Assembly (NCBI RefSeq): GCF_005047635.1
Contig: NZ_SUKC01000013.1
Span: 83,960-121,008 of the forward strand
Origin: Arthrobacter sp. CAU 1506
GTDB lineage: Bacteria > Actinomycetota > Actinomycetes > Actinomycetales > Micrococcaceae
Direction: 5' to 3'
DNA: 37,049 nt
In this document: positions 18,051-26,691 of the stretch, piece by piece
How the letters are laid out: the number at the start of each line of letters is the position of its first letter
Numbering within the stretch: position 1 is the stretch's first letter
Notes under the pieces: model-generated
Seen by the model: only the letters and a program-made list of their open reading frames with translations
The model's database searches: none
Told to the model about the DNA's origin: nothing
Made by a program: the position numbers and the translations under genes

Positions 18051-19190
18051 TCAGGCTGCGCCGGTGCCGAACAACGATCCCAGTAAGTAGGTGGCCAGCG
18101 CCGCGCCGAAACCGATCGCCAGCTGCCGCAGGGCGCGCTTGAAGGGTGAAGCGCCGGAGAGGAGCCCCACAATTCCACCGGTCACCAGCAGCGCCAGGCC
18201 AACCAGAACCAGTGCAACCACGACGGCTGCGGTTCCCTGCAGACCGAAGATGTACGGCAGGATCGGGATCAGTGCACCCGAGGAGAAGAACAGGAAGCTG
18301 GACAGGGCGGCATTCCAGCCGGTGCCGATCTCCTGATAATCATTCGCGTAGGTTTCCGGCGGTTGCAGGGACAGGCTCGGATCGCAGTCGCAGTCCAGGT
18401 AGCCCATTCGTTCGGCGGCGCGATGCTCGGCTGCCTCCGCCGTCATCCCGCGAGCGCGGTACACCAACACCAGTTCGTTGGCGTTCAAGTCCAGATCGGG
18501 CGCCGCCTGCAGCGTGATCTGGGTGGGCCGGGTGGCCGAGAGCAATTCGCGCTGGGAACGGACAGATACGTATTCGCCGGCGCCCATGGACAGTGCGCCG
18601 GCCAGCAAGCCGGCGAAGCCGCTGAACAGGATGAACCCGCTCGAAACGCCGGTGGCTCCGATGCCCATGATCAGCGCCAGGTTGGAGACCAGGCCGTCGT
18701 TCGCGCCGAAGACCGCTGCGCGGAAGTTTCCGGACAGCCGTGCCCGGCCGCGGGTGGCCAAGCCACGGATGACCTCTTCGTGGATGAGTTCGTCGGCAGC
18801 CATGGCCTCGGTGGCTGCCGGCTCGGTCGCATAGGGGGAACGGCTTTCGGCCCGCTGTGCCAGGGCCAGCACGAATACTGAGCCGAAGCGGCGGGCCAGG
18901 AAGCGCAGCACGGTCCGGCGGAAGGACGGGCGGAGCCGTTGCTCGCCGTGGTCGCCCAGCAGGTCACGCCAGTGTTTTTCGTGCCGGCCTTCCGCCTCGG
19001 CCAGGGCCAGCAGGATCTCGCGCTCTTCGCCGTCGCGGCGCTGGGCCAGATCACGGTAGATGGCGGCTTCGGCGCGTTCGTCGGCCAAGTAGCGGCGCCA
19101 CAGCCTGATATCGGATTTCGACGGCGGTGCTTGGCCGTCATGGTGGGGGTCCAGAGGGTGGTGGCCGGCTGGATCGGGGCTCGTTGTCAC
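18051..19190 (-). CDS. Ferritin-like/VIT fusion metal transporter (MbfA/VIT1 type), probable Mn2+/Fe2+ exporter
   Basis: This 379-residue protein fuses two domains. Residues about 28-150 are a ferritin-like helical domain rich in Glu/His (YLADERAEAAIYRDLAQRRDGEEREILLALAEAEGRHEKHWRDLLGDHG; later DELIHEEVIRGL). From about 158 it is a VIT1/CCC1 transporter (FRAAVFGANDGLVSNLALIMGIGATGV, SMGAGEYVSVRSQREL, and three C-terminal membrane segments). The domain order is that of MbfA iron exporters. The GTG at 19190 follows AGGAG. A yybP-ykoY riboswitch in its leader indicates control by Mn2+, which favours manganese export. The cytoplasmic ferritin-like part would act as metal sensor or delivery domain; that is inferred. 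Confidence 0.9.
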   Translation of the reverse strand: MTTSPDPAGHHPLDPHHDGQAPPSKSDIRLWRRYLADERAEAAIYRDLAQRRDGEEREILLALAEAEGRHEKHWRDLLGDHGEQRLRPSFRRTVLRFLARRFGSVFVLALAQRAESRSPYATEPAATEAMAADELIHEEVIRGLATRGRARLSGNFRAAVFGANDGLVSNLALIMGIGATGVSSGFILFSGFAGLLAGALSMGAGEYVSVRSQRELLSATRPTQITLQAAPDLDLNANELVLVYRARGMTAEAAEHRAAERMGYLDCDCDPSLSLQPPETYANDYQEIGTGWNAALSSFLFFSSGALIPILPYIFGLQGTAAVVVALVLVGLALLVTGGIVGLLSGASPFKRALRQLAIGFGAALATYLLGSLFGTGAA

Positions 19191-19204
19191 ACTGCTCCTG
19201 AGTC

Positions 19205-19399
19205 GGACCGGAGACGGTTCAGTGATCTCCGGTCAGTTAACCATCAACTGACCGAAGGTCTCGCTCGCCTCTGCGCAGGATCAGGCTGTGCCTTTCCATG
19301 CGCCCAGGTGGACTGCCGGGCCGCTCATGCTGGCCAGTATGTCGACAGGCCTCCACGCCCGTGCGCGTTGCCGCGCGGCGGTGGAGCTACTCCCCTTCG
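19205..19399 (-). promoter_or_regulatory. yybP-ykoY (manganese) riboswitch with expression platform
   Basis: Read on the minus strand, the leader starts CGAAGGGGAGTAGC (19399 downward), the signature 5' loop of this class. It contains GTCGACATACT (near 19340), matching the conserved GUCAACAUACU. It closes with GCGAGACCTTCG (ending 19253), equivalent to the GCAAGACCUUU 3' strand. P1 pairs CGAAGG with CCTTCG. The P1 3' strand overlaps a 9-bp hairpin (19254-19246 with 19238-19230). That hairpin in turn overlaps a 7-bp hairpin (19232-19226 with 19214-19208) just before the AGGAG ribosome-binding site. These mutually exclusive stems form a plausible switch. The class is known to sense Mn2+. Confidence 0.87.
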
Positions 19400-19460
19400 C
19401 AACCCCCATTGTAGCTGGTCCGGGGAGGCGGCCGGTTCGTGGCGGCGACGCCGCGTGATC

Positions 19461-20624
19461 CTAGTGCGGGCTTTTCCTCCGGTCCTTGCCCGCCCAGACG
19501 TCGATGAATCGGGTGAGGACGGGGCCGGCGACGGCCAGGATCAACACATAGGCAGCGGCGATGGGACCGACTGCGGTGTATCCGGCCGACACCGCAAGTC
19601 CGGCGATGACTATGGAAAACTCGCCCCGGATGGTCAGGGCGCCCCCGGCCCGCAGCCGTCCGCGGAGCTGGACTTCCTCCTTCCCGGCCGCATACCAGCC
19701 GGTGCCGATCTTGGTGGCGGCGGTGGCCACCGCCAGCAGCAGCACCGCAGGCAGGACCGGCAGGACATCGCCCAAGCTGATCGACAGGCCGAAGGTCAGG
19801 AAGAAGAACGCCGCGAAGAGATCGCGCAAGGGGCTGAGGATCTGCCGGGCGCGGTCTGCGAAACTCTGCGGTATCGCGATGCCCACCAAGAACGAACCCA
19901 CGGCAGCGCCGGCCCCCAATCCTTCGGCGATGCCGGCAACGACCAGCGCGATGCCGAGCAGGCGCAGCATCACCTGCTCGTCCTGCGGGTGGGAGAGCAG
20001 ACGGCCCACTCGGTGCCCGGCCTTATGCGCCGCGGCCAGCACAAGGGCTACGGCGCCCAGCGCCAGGGCAACCCCGCCGGCTGCCTGCCATGCCCCGCCT
20101 CCGGCAAGGAAAACCACCAGCATCGGCAGGTACAGGGCCATCGCGATGTCCTCCAGTACCAGCACCGAGAGAACAGCCGGGGTCTCCCTGTTGCCCAGGC
20201 GTCCGAGGTCGTCGAGCAGCCTGGCGATGATGCCCGATGACGAAACCCAGGTGACTCCGGCCAGTGCCAATGCCGCCTGCCAAGACAGACCCAGTACCAG
20301 CCCGAGCAGGAATCCCGGGACGGCGTTCAAGAGGAAATCCACCAGGCCCGAGCTTCGGTGCCGCTGGAGGCTCTGGATTAATTCTGTCGCCGAGAATTCG
20401 AGCCCGAGCAGGAGCAGCAAAAGGATGACGCCGATTTCCGCGCCGGCCTCCACGAAGGGACCAGCCGCGTCCACTGGCAGCAGCCGGCCGTCGCCGAAGA
20501 GCAGCCCGGAGAGCAGATAGAACGGGATCGGCGACAGGCCGAGGCGGTGCGCCAAGAGCCCGAGCCCGGACAAGACTGCGAACAACACCCCCAGTTCGAT
20601 GAGCAGAAGCGAGAGATGCGGCAC
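19461..20624 (-). CDS. CPA2-family cation:proton antiporter, membrane subunit
   Basis: This is a 387-residue integral membrane protein of the monovalent cation:proton antiporter-2 family, with about 12 segments and no attached TrkA-N domain. Visible family parts are LLAHRLGLSPIPFYLLSGLLFGDG, LLLLGLEFSATEL, SSSGIIARLLDDLGRL and VLSVLVLEDIAMALYLPML. It probably exchanges K+ or Na+ for H+. The GTG at 20624 begins 12 nt after the stop of the RCK_C gene, so the two form an operon. Partner and family are clear; the ion is not. Lack of a Shine-Dalgarno suggests translation coupled to the upstream gene. Confidence 0.92.
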   Translation of the reverse strand: MPHLSLLLIELGVLFAVLSGLGLLAHRLGLSPIPFYLLSGLLFGDGRLLPVDAAGPFVEAGAEIGVILLLLLLGLEFSATELIQSLQRHRSSGLVDFLLNAVPGFLLGLVLGLSWQAALALAGVTWVSSSGIIARLLDDLGRLGNRETPAVLSVLVLEDIAMALYLPMLVVFLAGGGAWQAAGGVALALGAVALVLAAAHKAGHRVGRLLSHPQDEQVMLRLLGIALVVAGIAEGLGAGAAVGSFLVGIAIPQSFADRARQILSPLRDLFAAFFFLTFGLSISLGDVLPVLPAVLLLAVATAATKIGTGWYAAGKEEVQLRGRLRAGGALTIRGEFSIVIAGLAVSAGYTAVGPIAAAYVLILAVAGPVLTRFIDVWAGKDRRKSPH

Positions 20625-20636
20625 GGCTGTGGATCG

Positions 20637-21128
20637 CTAGGCAGTGGGCGGTGGATTGATCAGTGCTTCAAGCGCGGACAATCCCTCTGCGCCGCCCACG
20701 GCGATGAGGACGTCGCCGGACAGCAGACGCTGCTGCGGTGTGGGCGCGGTGATCACGGCTTCCCCGCGGATGGCTGCCACGATGGAGCACCCGGTCAACG
20801 TCCGGGCCCGGGTATCGCCAAGGGGACGGTCCGCATAGGGGGAGTCCGGACCGACGGTGATGCGTTTGGTTTCCAGCCCCGGTATTTCCCTGGAAAGTTG
20901 GGCGAAACGCTGGGTGATCCTCGGAGCGCCCAGAAGTTCGGCGAGCTGTGACGCTTCTTCCGGTTCCAGCTGAATGCGGCATGCCGCCCGGTCCGGATCG
21001 TCCTCGTCAAACGTAAACAGATCCGCTCCGCCCTCACGGTCTATGACGAGCGCGAGCCTGGTTCCGGCCTTCGCGGTGAAGTCATATCGGATACCGACGC
21101 CCGGAAGGATGGTCTCCACGATGTCCAC
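20637..21128 (-). CDS. Antiporter regulatory subunit with RCK_C (TrkA-C) domain
   Basis: This is a 163-residue cytoplasmic partner of the adjacent antiporter, of the KhtT-like type. The N-terminal half (DIVETILPGVGIRYDFTAKAGTRLALVIDREGG and DPDRAACRIQLEPEEASQLAELLGAPRI) precedes the RCK_C fold (SPYADRPLGDTRARTLTGCSIVAAIRGE through LLSGDVLIAVGGAEGLSALEALI). The frame is open to 21287. The residues before 21128 do not resemble the family, and the homologous N terminus begins at VDIVET, so I chose the GTG at 21128. There is no strong ribosome-binding site there. RCK_C domains bind small ligands, c-di-AMP among them, to gate such antiporters. Confidence 0.85.
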   Translation of the reverse strand: MDIVETILPGVGIRYDFTAKAGTRLALVIDREGGADLFTFDEDDPDRAACRIQLEPEEASQLAELLGAPRITQRFAQLSREIPGLETKRITVGPDSPYADRPLGDTRARTLTGCSIVAAIRGEAVITAPTPQQRLLSGDVLIAVGGAEGLSALEALINPPPTA

Positions 21129-21343
21129 ATCACGATAGTAGGCTTTCTGCGCGCCAACGCCATGGGCCGGCCGGGCAAACCGGCAGTCGAGCGGAGAAGA
21201 GCGGGGTGTGAAACGAACAAATCGCGGTCGTTGTCCGTCAGACAACAAGTGGGACACCTGCTTCGGCGCCGAGTACACCCGCGGCACGTGCCGCGGAGTC
21301 CTGCCTGGTTCCGGGGCACGGGGGAGTAGCGCGGCGGCCGCGG

Positions 21344-22864
21344 TCAGCGAGTGGTGACCTCGTCAGGTCCCTCGACCGGAAGTTCCTCATTCGCGTGTCC
21401 GGCCACCCGGCGGTCCCAGGCCAGCCGGACAGCAGCATCGGTGGGCCTCGAGAGCAACGACACCACAACGTAGACCACGGCGGAGGCAATCAGGCCGTAG
21501 TAGATGGGCTCGTTGGCGTAGACGCCTCCGTATTGTTCCTCGGCGTTGATTTCCAACACGATCATGGTGACCAGTGTCACCACGGTTCCGGCCGCCATTG
21601 ACCACGCGGCGCCCAGTCCAGTGCCGCGCTTCCAGACCAGCCCGCCGAGGATTGCCACCAGCAGGCCGCCCACCAGGATGTCGTAGGCAATGGTGAGTGC
21701 GGCCACCACGTCCTGCACCACAATGGCCAACAGGATCGCGACGGCGCCCAGGCCGAAGACCCACCAGCGGTTGCCGGCCACGTCGTGTTCGGCGTTCTCG
21801 TGGTCGTAGTGGACATGCTTCCCGAACCAGGACGCCACGAAGGGCACAACGTCCGCCCGTGCCACGGTCGCGGCGGCAATCAGGCAACCAGACGCCGTCG
21901 ACATCATCGCGGCCACGGCTGCAGCCAGCACGATGCCGCCGATGCCGATGGGAAGCAGGTTCATGGCTACATCGGCGTACACATCGTCCTCAATTTCGAT
22001 GGCGGGAAGCGCCACGGAGGCGGCCATGCCGATCAGCGCGCCGGCAGCACCGTAGAGGATGCAGTAGACGCCGGCCGTTGCGCCGCCCCAGCGGGCAACC
22101 TTTGGGGTGCGGGCGGTGAAAACGCGCTGCCAGATGTCCTGTCCAATCAGCAAGCCCAGCGTGTAGACCACGAAGTAGGTGATGATGGTCTGCATGCCGA
22201 TGCCGGTGAACGAGAAGAACTCGGCATCGACGCGCTCGCGGATGCCGTCCAGTCCGCCCGCGGCCGACAACGTGAACGGCAGCATCAGCAGGAAAACGCC
22301 GACAGTCTTGATGATGAACTGGGCCATGTCCGCCAGCGTGATGGACCACATGCCGCCCACCGTGGAGTAGATCAGCACAATGGCGCCGCCCACGGCGATG
22401 GACAACCAGCGCTCCCAGCCGAAGAGCACCACCATGATCGTGGCGTACGCGCCCGTGGAGGTGGCGCACAGCATCAGCGTGTAGGCCAGCATCACGATGC
22501 CGGATACCTTGGTGGCATGCACGCCGTAGCGCAGCGTGAGCATCTGGGCCACGGTGTAGATCTTCAGCTTTTGCAGGGTCGGGGCGAAAAGCAGGCTCAG
22601 CAGCAGCACGCCTGTGCCGATGGCAACCACCAGCCACATCCCGGAGATGCCCCACTTGTAGCCCAGGCCCACGCCTCCCACGGTGGAGGCCCCTCCGAGG
22701 ACGACGGCGGCCATGGTTCCGGTATAGAGGAAGGGGCCGAGCCGCCGGCCGGCCACCAAGAAGTCGCTGGTGTTCTTCGTGCGGGACTTGCCCCACCAGC
22801 CGAAGAGCAACATGGCGGCCAGATAGGCCACCACAATCACGACGTTGACGATTTGACTGTCCAT
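21344..22864 (-). CDS. Solute:sodium symporter (SSS family)
   Basis: This is a 506-residue sodium-coupled importer with about 13 membrane segments. The family core is visible: GWWGKSRTKNTSDFLVAGRRLGPFLYTGTMAAVVLGGASTVGGVGLGYKWGISGMWLVV near the N terminus, AQMLTLRYGV, and AAAVAAMMSTASGCLIAAATV around residue 340, matching the segment that holds the second sodium site. The frame is open to 22969, but the ATG at 22864 follows GGAG and starts right before TM1. It is divergent from an XRE-cupin regulator and shares an operator with the ureohydrolase gene at 23819. It is therefore likely to import that pathway's substrate; which one is unknown. Confidence 0.9.
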   Translation of the reverse strand: MDSQIVNVVIVVAYLAAMLLFGWWGKSRTKNTSDFLVAGRRLGPFLYTGTMAAVVLGGASTVGGVGLGYKWGISGMWLVVAIGTGVLLLSLLFAPTLQKLKIYTVAQMLTLRYGVHATKVSGIVMLAYTLMLCATSTGAYATIMVVLFGWERWLSIAVGGAIVLIYSTVGGMWSITLADMAQFIIKTVGVFLLMLPFTLSAAGGLDGIRERVDAEFFSFTGIGMQTIITYFVVYTLGLLIGQDIWQRVFTARTPKVARWGGATAGVYCILYGAAGALIGMAASVALPAIEIEDDVYADVAMNLLPIGIGGIVLAAAVAAMMSTASGCLIAAATVARADVVPFVASWFGKHVHYDHENAEHDVAGNRWWVFGLGAVAILLAIVVQDVVAALTIAYDILVGGLLVAILGGLVWKRGTGLGAAWSMAAGTVVTLVTMIVLEINAEEQYGGVYANEPIYYGLIASAVVYVVVSLLSRPTDAAVRLAWDRRVAGHANEELPVEGPDEVTTR

Positions 22865-22928
22865 GGGGACTCCAAAGGGGGAAGAACGATTTTTCAGGCA
22901 GAAGAAATAAAGGAAATTGCCTCTCAGG

Positions 22929-22940
22929 CAACAAGTGTTG
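22929..22940. promoter_or_regulatory. Putative XRE-cupin operator, symporter side
   Basis: CAACA-AG-TGTTG is a 5+5-bp inverted repeat preceded by TCAGG, also found at 23737-23748. It lies at the predicted +1 of the symporter. A second small inverted repeat, TTGCC-N5-GGCAA (22917-22931), overlaps it. Confidence 0.6.
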
Positions 22941-22946
22941 AGTGTT

Positions 22947-22976
22947 AAGCTATTTGTGGTCCGCGGCACACGTCAA
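22947..22976 (-). promoter_or_regulatory. Predicted promoter of the symporter gene
   Basis: On the minus strand TTGACG (22976-22971) is followed 18 bp later by TAGCTT (22952-22947). Shifting one base gives ATAGCT at 17 bp. Transcription would start near 22940. Confidence 0.45.
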
Positions 22977-23055
22977 CTTGGGCCGACGAGGCTGCGGCCG
23001 GATCTGCTCTGCCGCCGCATGCACCAATTCAACTCTGGCCCGCGAAGGATGATTA

Positions 23056-23631
23056 GTGAAGGCACTGCCCGTCGAACCCAGCAACGACCCGGTAGCGATC
23101 GGGTCCCGGATCCGAGCGGCCCGCCAAGGGCAGCGCATGACCATCGAGCAGGTGGCGGACTCCACCGGGCTCACCAAGGGTTTCCTCAGTCGGGTTGAGC
23201 GCGACCTGACCTCGCCGTCGGTCGCATCGCTGGTCACCTTGTGCCAGGTGCTGTCCATCTCCATCGGTGACCTCTTTTCTATGCCTGAGACGCATCTTTC
23301 ACGCGCGGGGCAAGGGCCGCGGATCAGCCTGGGCGGTGAAGGCATCAAGGAGGAACTGCTGACCGCCCGGCACGAGCGCCGGCTGCAGATCATCCGCGCG
23401 GTGATCGCGCCGCGCGGCCGTGGGGAAGCGGATCTTTACGCGGTGGACTGCGACGTGGACGTCCTCCACGTGATCGCCGGTCGTATTACCTTGCTGTTCA
23501 CCTCCGAACGCTATGAACTTGCTGCCGGAGACACCCTCTCCTTTTCCGGCCGCGAGCCGCACACGTGGATCAACGAGACGGACGAAGAAGCCATCGTCAC
23601 GTGGACCCTGGTTCCTGCCGCCGCCCGCTAA
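23056..23631 (+). CDS. XRE-family regulator with C-terminal cupin domain
   Basis: This is a 191-residue regulator. The helix-turn-helix is at about residues 15-70 (IGSRIRAARQGQRMTIEQVADSTGLTKGFLSRVERDLTSPSVASLVTLCQVLSISIGDLF). A small-molecule-binding cupin_2 domain lies at about 105-188 (DVLHVIAGRITLLFTSERYELAAGDTLSFSGREPHTWIN). The GTG at 23056 has AAGGA 7 nt ahead. Regulators of this build, PuuR being one, control polyamine, amino-acid and related nitrogen catabolism. It lies between the divergent symporter and the ureohydrolase, each with the same palindrome at +1, so it is the probable local repressor. Confidence 0.92.
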   Translation: MKALPVEPSNDPVAIGSRIRAARQGQRMTIEQVADSTGLTKGFLSRVERDLTSPSVASLVTLCQVLSISIGDLFSMPETHLSRAGQGPRISLGGEGIKEELLTARHERRLQIIRAVIAPRGRGEADLYAVDCDVDVLHVIAGRITLLFTSERYELAAGDTLSFSGREPHTWINETDEEAIVTWTLVPAAAR

Positions 23632-23701
23632 CCACCGCCGCGACATAGCACCCCGCGGTCCGCATCTAGGCCAGCCCCGACCGCTGCCAAGGCCGGATAC
23701 C

Positions 23702-23730
23702 TTGACTGTTATCGGCACCACAAATACCAT
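23702..23730 (+). promoter_or_regulatory. Predicted promoter of ureohydrolase-ThDP operon
   Basis: TTGACT (23702-23707), 17 bp and TACCAT (23725-23730) place the start near 23737, exactly at the palindrome. Confidence 0.6.
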
Positions 23731-23736
23731 TTCAGG

Positions 23737-23748
23737 CAACAGATGTTG
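23737..23748. promoter_or_regulatory. Putative XRE-cupin operator, ureohydrolase side
   Basis: CAACA-GA-TGTTG with TCAGG on its left matches the symporter-side site at all positions except the two central bases. A further GGCAAC half-site follows at 23756-23761. Confidence 0.65.
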
Positions 23749-23818
23749 CACATAAGGCAACCTTGCCTCGCGCCGGACGCCGCTGCGCCTCCCTCCCGCG
23801 CCGCCTTGAAGGAGAACA

Positions 23819-24880
23819 ATGGAAGAGCTTCGTGTGGAAGCCAACGGCCACCTCGGCCCGATCGACTCGTCCCGAATCCCGCGCTACGCCGGCGCCGCCA
23901 CCTTCGCCCGGCTGCCCCGGCTGGATCAAGTACAGCAGGCGGACGTCGCCGTCGTTGGTGTTCCCTTTGATTCCGGCGTCTCCTACCGGCCCGGGGCCCG
24001 TTTCGGCGCCAACCATGTGCGCGAGGCCTCGCGGTTGCTGCGCCCGTACAACCCTGCCTGGGACCTCAGCCCGTTCGAAGCGGTCCAGGTAGCGGACGCC
24101 GGCGATATGGCCGTCAACCCGTTCAATATCAATGAGGCCATCGAGACCATCCAGCAAAACGCGCTGGACCTGACTGCCTCCGGCACCAAACTGGTCACGC
24201 TGGGCGGCGACCACACGATTGCGCTGCCGCTGCTCCGCGCGGCGGCCGAGCGCGCCGGGGGGCCGGTGGCCATGCTGCACTTCGATGCGCACTTGGATAC
24301 CTGGGACACCTACTTCGGCGCCGAGTATACCCACGGGACGCCGTTCCGCCGCGCGGTGGAGGAAGGCATCCTGGACACCGAATCCATCTGCCACGTGGGC
24401 ACGCGCGGCCCGCTCTACGGCAAGAAGGACCTCGACGACGACCACCGCTTCGGCTTCGGCATCGTCACCAGCGCCGACGTCTACTACCAAGGCGTCCGTG
24501 AAGTGGTGGCCAAGCTGCGCGACCGGATCGGCAACACTCCGCTGTATATCTCCATCGATATCGACGTGTTGGACCCGGCCCATGCACCCGGCACCGGCAC
24601 ACCGGAAGCCGGCGGCATCACTAGCCGCGAGCTGCTGGAAATCATTCGCGGCTTCCGGGGCATGAACCTGGTCGGCGCCGACGTTGTGGAAGTGGCTCCG
24701 GCGTACGACCACGCCGAAATCACCGGGGTGGCCGGTAGTCATGTGGCCTACGAACTCGTCTCGCTGCTGGCCGACAACGCGGCTGGCGGCGGCTCCGGCA
24801 ACGGTTACGCCGCTCAGGCGCTGCAGGCCCCGCGGCCGGCGCAGCCCGGCTCCGAGTCAGAGCAGGAGTCCTTCGAGTGA
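23819..24880 (+). CDS. Arginase/agmatinase-family ureohydrolase
   Basis: This is a dinuclear-metal hydrolase that releases urea from a guanidino compound (353 residues). All metal ligands are present: His132 (GGDHT), Asp156, His158 and Asp160 (DAHLDT), Asp247 and Asp249 ([19 protein letters not shown]). The sequence is nearest the agmatinase/guanidinobutyrase branch rather than arginase; which substrate is hydrolysed cannot be told. The C-terminal 35 residues are Gly/Ala/Pro-rich and probably disordered. The ATG follows AAGGAG. Its stop overlaps the start of the ThDP gene, so the two enzymes probably act in one pathway. Candidate substrates are agmatine, 4-guanidinobutyrate or 3-guanidinopropionate. 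Confidence 0.9.
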   Translation: MEELRVEANGHLGPIDSSRIPRYAGAATFARLPRLDQVQQADVAVVGVPFDSGVSYRPGARFGANHVREASRLLRPYNPAWDLSPFEAVQVADAGDMAVNPFNINEAIETIQQNALDLTASGTKLVTLGGDHTIALPLLRAAAERAGGPVAMLHFDAHLDTWDTYFGAEYTHGTPFRRAVEEGILDTESICHVGTRGPLYGKKDLDDDHRFGFGIVTSADVYYQGVREVVAKLRDRIGNTPLYISIDIDVLDPAHAPGTGTPEAGGITSRELLEIIRGFRGMNLVGADVVEVAPAYDHAEITGVAGSHVAYELVSLLADNAAGGGSGNGYAAQALQAPRPAQPGSESEQESFE

Positions 24881-26592
24881 CGGCACCGCAGGCCGGGGCC
24901 GTTCCCGGTGCAGGCGCGGCCCACGCCGGGCCGGCTGAACCGGCTGTGCGCAACGGCGGGGACCTCGTCGTCGAAACGCTCAGCGCTTTGGGTGCGACGA
25001 CGGTGTTCGGCATTCCGGGGCAGCATGCCTTGGGCCTGTTCGACGCCTTGTCCAGATCTTCGCTGCATTTCGTCTCCTCCCGGGTGGAGAACAACTCAGC
25101 TTTCGCCGCCGACGGATTCTCCCGCGCCACCGGTGAGGTTGGCGTGCTGTTCCTCTCCACCGGCCCGGGTGCGCTGACCTCGCTGGCCGGGCTGCAGGAA
25201 GCCTATGCCACCGGCGTGCCGATGGTGGTCATCGCCAGCCAGATCCCGTTGGAAGGTCTCGGTGCCCGCCGGAAGGGCATGCTGCACCAGCTCGACGACC
25301 AGAAGGCTTCGGCGGCAAACGTCACCAAGAGCCAGCGGCTGATCCAGCATGCCTCCGGCATTCCGTCGGCCATTCAGGATGCCTGGACCGAGGCAATTTC
25401 CTCGCCGCAGGGGCCGGTGTGGGTGGAAGTGCCGCAGAATGTGCTGCTGGACCCGATCGTGGTGCCGCCGGTGGAGGACGCGCTGGCCGAGGCATTCGAC
25501 AATCCGCCGCGGACCGAGCTGGTCAAGGAGGCGGTTCGCTGGCTCGCAGAGGCCGAGCGTCCCGCCATCATCGCCGGCGGCGGCGCCCGCCGTGGCAAGG
25601 CCGAACCCTGGCTGCTGTCGATTGCGGAAAAATTGCGTGCCCCGGTGGTCTGCTCTCCGGGTGGCAACGGGGCGTTCCCTTGGAATCATGAACTGTCGCT
25701 GCAGTCGTGGGTGGAGGACCGGTACGTCACCGATGTCCTTGAAGATGCCGATGTCCTCGTGGTGGTGGGCTCCTCGCTGGGCGAAGTGACCAGCAATTAC
25801 TTCACCATGGAGCCTCGCGGCCGGATCATTCAGATCGACGCCGAACCCCGCGTGCTCGAGTCCAACGGTCCGGCACTGGGCATCCGTGCCGACGCCGGCC
25901 AAGCCCTCCACGCACTCGACGACGCGCTCTCCGGGGAGTTGCGCAACCGCCCCGACTGGCACGGGCAGACCCCAGAGCAGTTGGTCAAGGACACGCTGGC
26001 GAAGGTCCAGGCCCGGCTGGACGGCCAGGACCTGGCCAAGGAGCGGAACTTCATGGCCGACATCCGCGAGGTCGTCCCGAATGACATGCAGACCTTCTGG
26101 GACATGACCATCTCCGCGTACTGGGCTTGGAGCTGCTGGGACTCGCGGGAGGGCCAGTTCCATTCCGCCCAAGGCGCCGGCGGTCTCGGGTTCGGCTTCC
26201 CGGGCGCCATCGGCGGCAGCGTGGGTCTGGCCAGCCAGGGCAAACCGGCCCGGGTGCTCGCCGTTTCCGGTGACGGGTCGGCCATGTATTCGATCAGCGA
26301 ACTGGCCACCGCCCGCCAGCACGATCTGCCCGTGACCTGGCTGATCGTCGACGACGGCGGCTACGGCATCCTGCGCGAATACATGGAAGGCGCCTTCGGC
26401 CAAGCAACCGCCACGGAGCTGGCCCGGCCCGACTTCGTCGCCTTGGCTGAGTCCTTCGGCGTGCCCGCCCGGCGGGTAGCGCCAGAGAACATCCGCGCCG
26501 CGCTCGAGCAGAGCTTCGCGGCGCAGGGCCCGAACGTCGTCGTCGTGGAGACCCTGCTCAAGATGTTCGCACCCACGCACCTCAACGACTGA
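24877..26592 (+). CDS. Thiamine-diphosphate-dependent enzyme of the acetolactate synthase-like family
   Basis: This is a 571-residue protein with the three-domain ThDP fold. The N-terminal PYR domain carries the activating glutamate, Glu71, in [19 protein letters not shown] central domain follows ([20 protein letters not shown]). The C-terminal PP domain has GDGS with Asp466. The family's next metal ligand, normally Asn 27 residues later, is Asp493 here ([12 protein letters not shown]). It is not a good candidate for biosynthetic IlvB, since no small subunit is present and the partner is a ureohydrolase. In Pseudomonas a ThDP 2-ketoarginine decarboxylase (AruI) and a guanidinobutyrase act in one route, which makes a 2-oxo-acid decarboxylase likely. 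That role is inferred. The GTG at 24877 overlaps the preceding stop. Confidence 0.85.
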   Translation: MTAPQAGAVPGAGAAHAGPAEPAVRNGGDLVVETLSALGATTVFGIPGQHALGLFDALSRSSLHFVSSRVENNSAFAADGFSRATGEVGVLFLSTGPGALTSLAGLQEAYATGVPMVVIASQIPLEGLGARRKGMLHQLDDQKASAANVTKSQRLIQHASGIPSAIQDAWTEAISSPQGPVWVEVPQNVLLDPIVVPPVEDALAEAFDNPPRTELVKEAVRWLAEAERPAIIAGGGARRGKAEPWLLSIAEKLRAPVVCSPGGNGAFPWNHELSLQSWVEDRYVTDVLEDADVLVVVGSSLGEVTSNYFTMEPRGRIIQIDAEPRVLESNGPALGIRADAGQALHALDDALSGELRNRPDWHGQTPEQLVKDTLAKVQARLDGQDLAKERNFMADIREVVPNDMQTFWDMTISAYWAWSCWDSREGQFHSAQGAGGLGFGFPGAIGGSVGLASQGKPARVLAVSGDGSAMYSISELATARQHDLPVTWLIVDDGGYGILREYMEGAFGQATATELARPDFVALAESFGVPARRVAPENIRAALEQSFAAQGPNVVVVETLLKMFAPTHLND

Positions 26593-26606
26593 CTCCTGTC
26601 GAAGTA

Positions 26607-26648
26607 TCAGCAGGCGGCTTTCTCAGACCTGAGAAGGCCGCCTGCTGA
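26607..26648 (+). terminator. Long perfect hairpin terminator after ThDP gene
   Basis: Two 20-nt arms (26607-26626 and 26629-26648) are complementary except for one G-U pair. A short T-run follows. It begins 15 nt after the stop codon and insulates the following MarR gene. Confidence 0.88.
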
Positions 26649-26691
26649 CGTTTCGCTGCGCAGACGCGGGGGAGTGCGCCAGATCTCAACC

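Noticed and set aside
22865-23818. Guanidine riboswitch upstream of the symporter or ureohydrolase
   Set aside because: I could not find the conserved loops of the known guanidine classes; the leaders are short and hold palindromic operators instead.
24877-26592. Biosynthetic acetolactate synthase large subunit (ilvB)
   Set aside because: No ilvN or ilvC beside it, the partner is a ureohydrolase, and the metal-site Asn is replaced by Asp.
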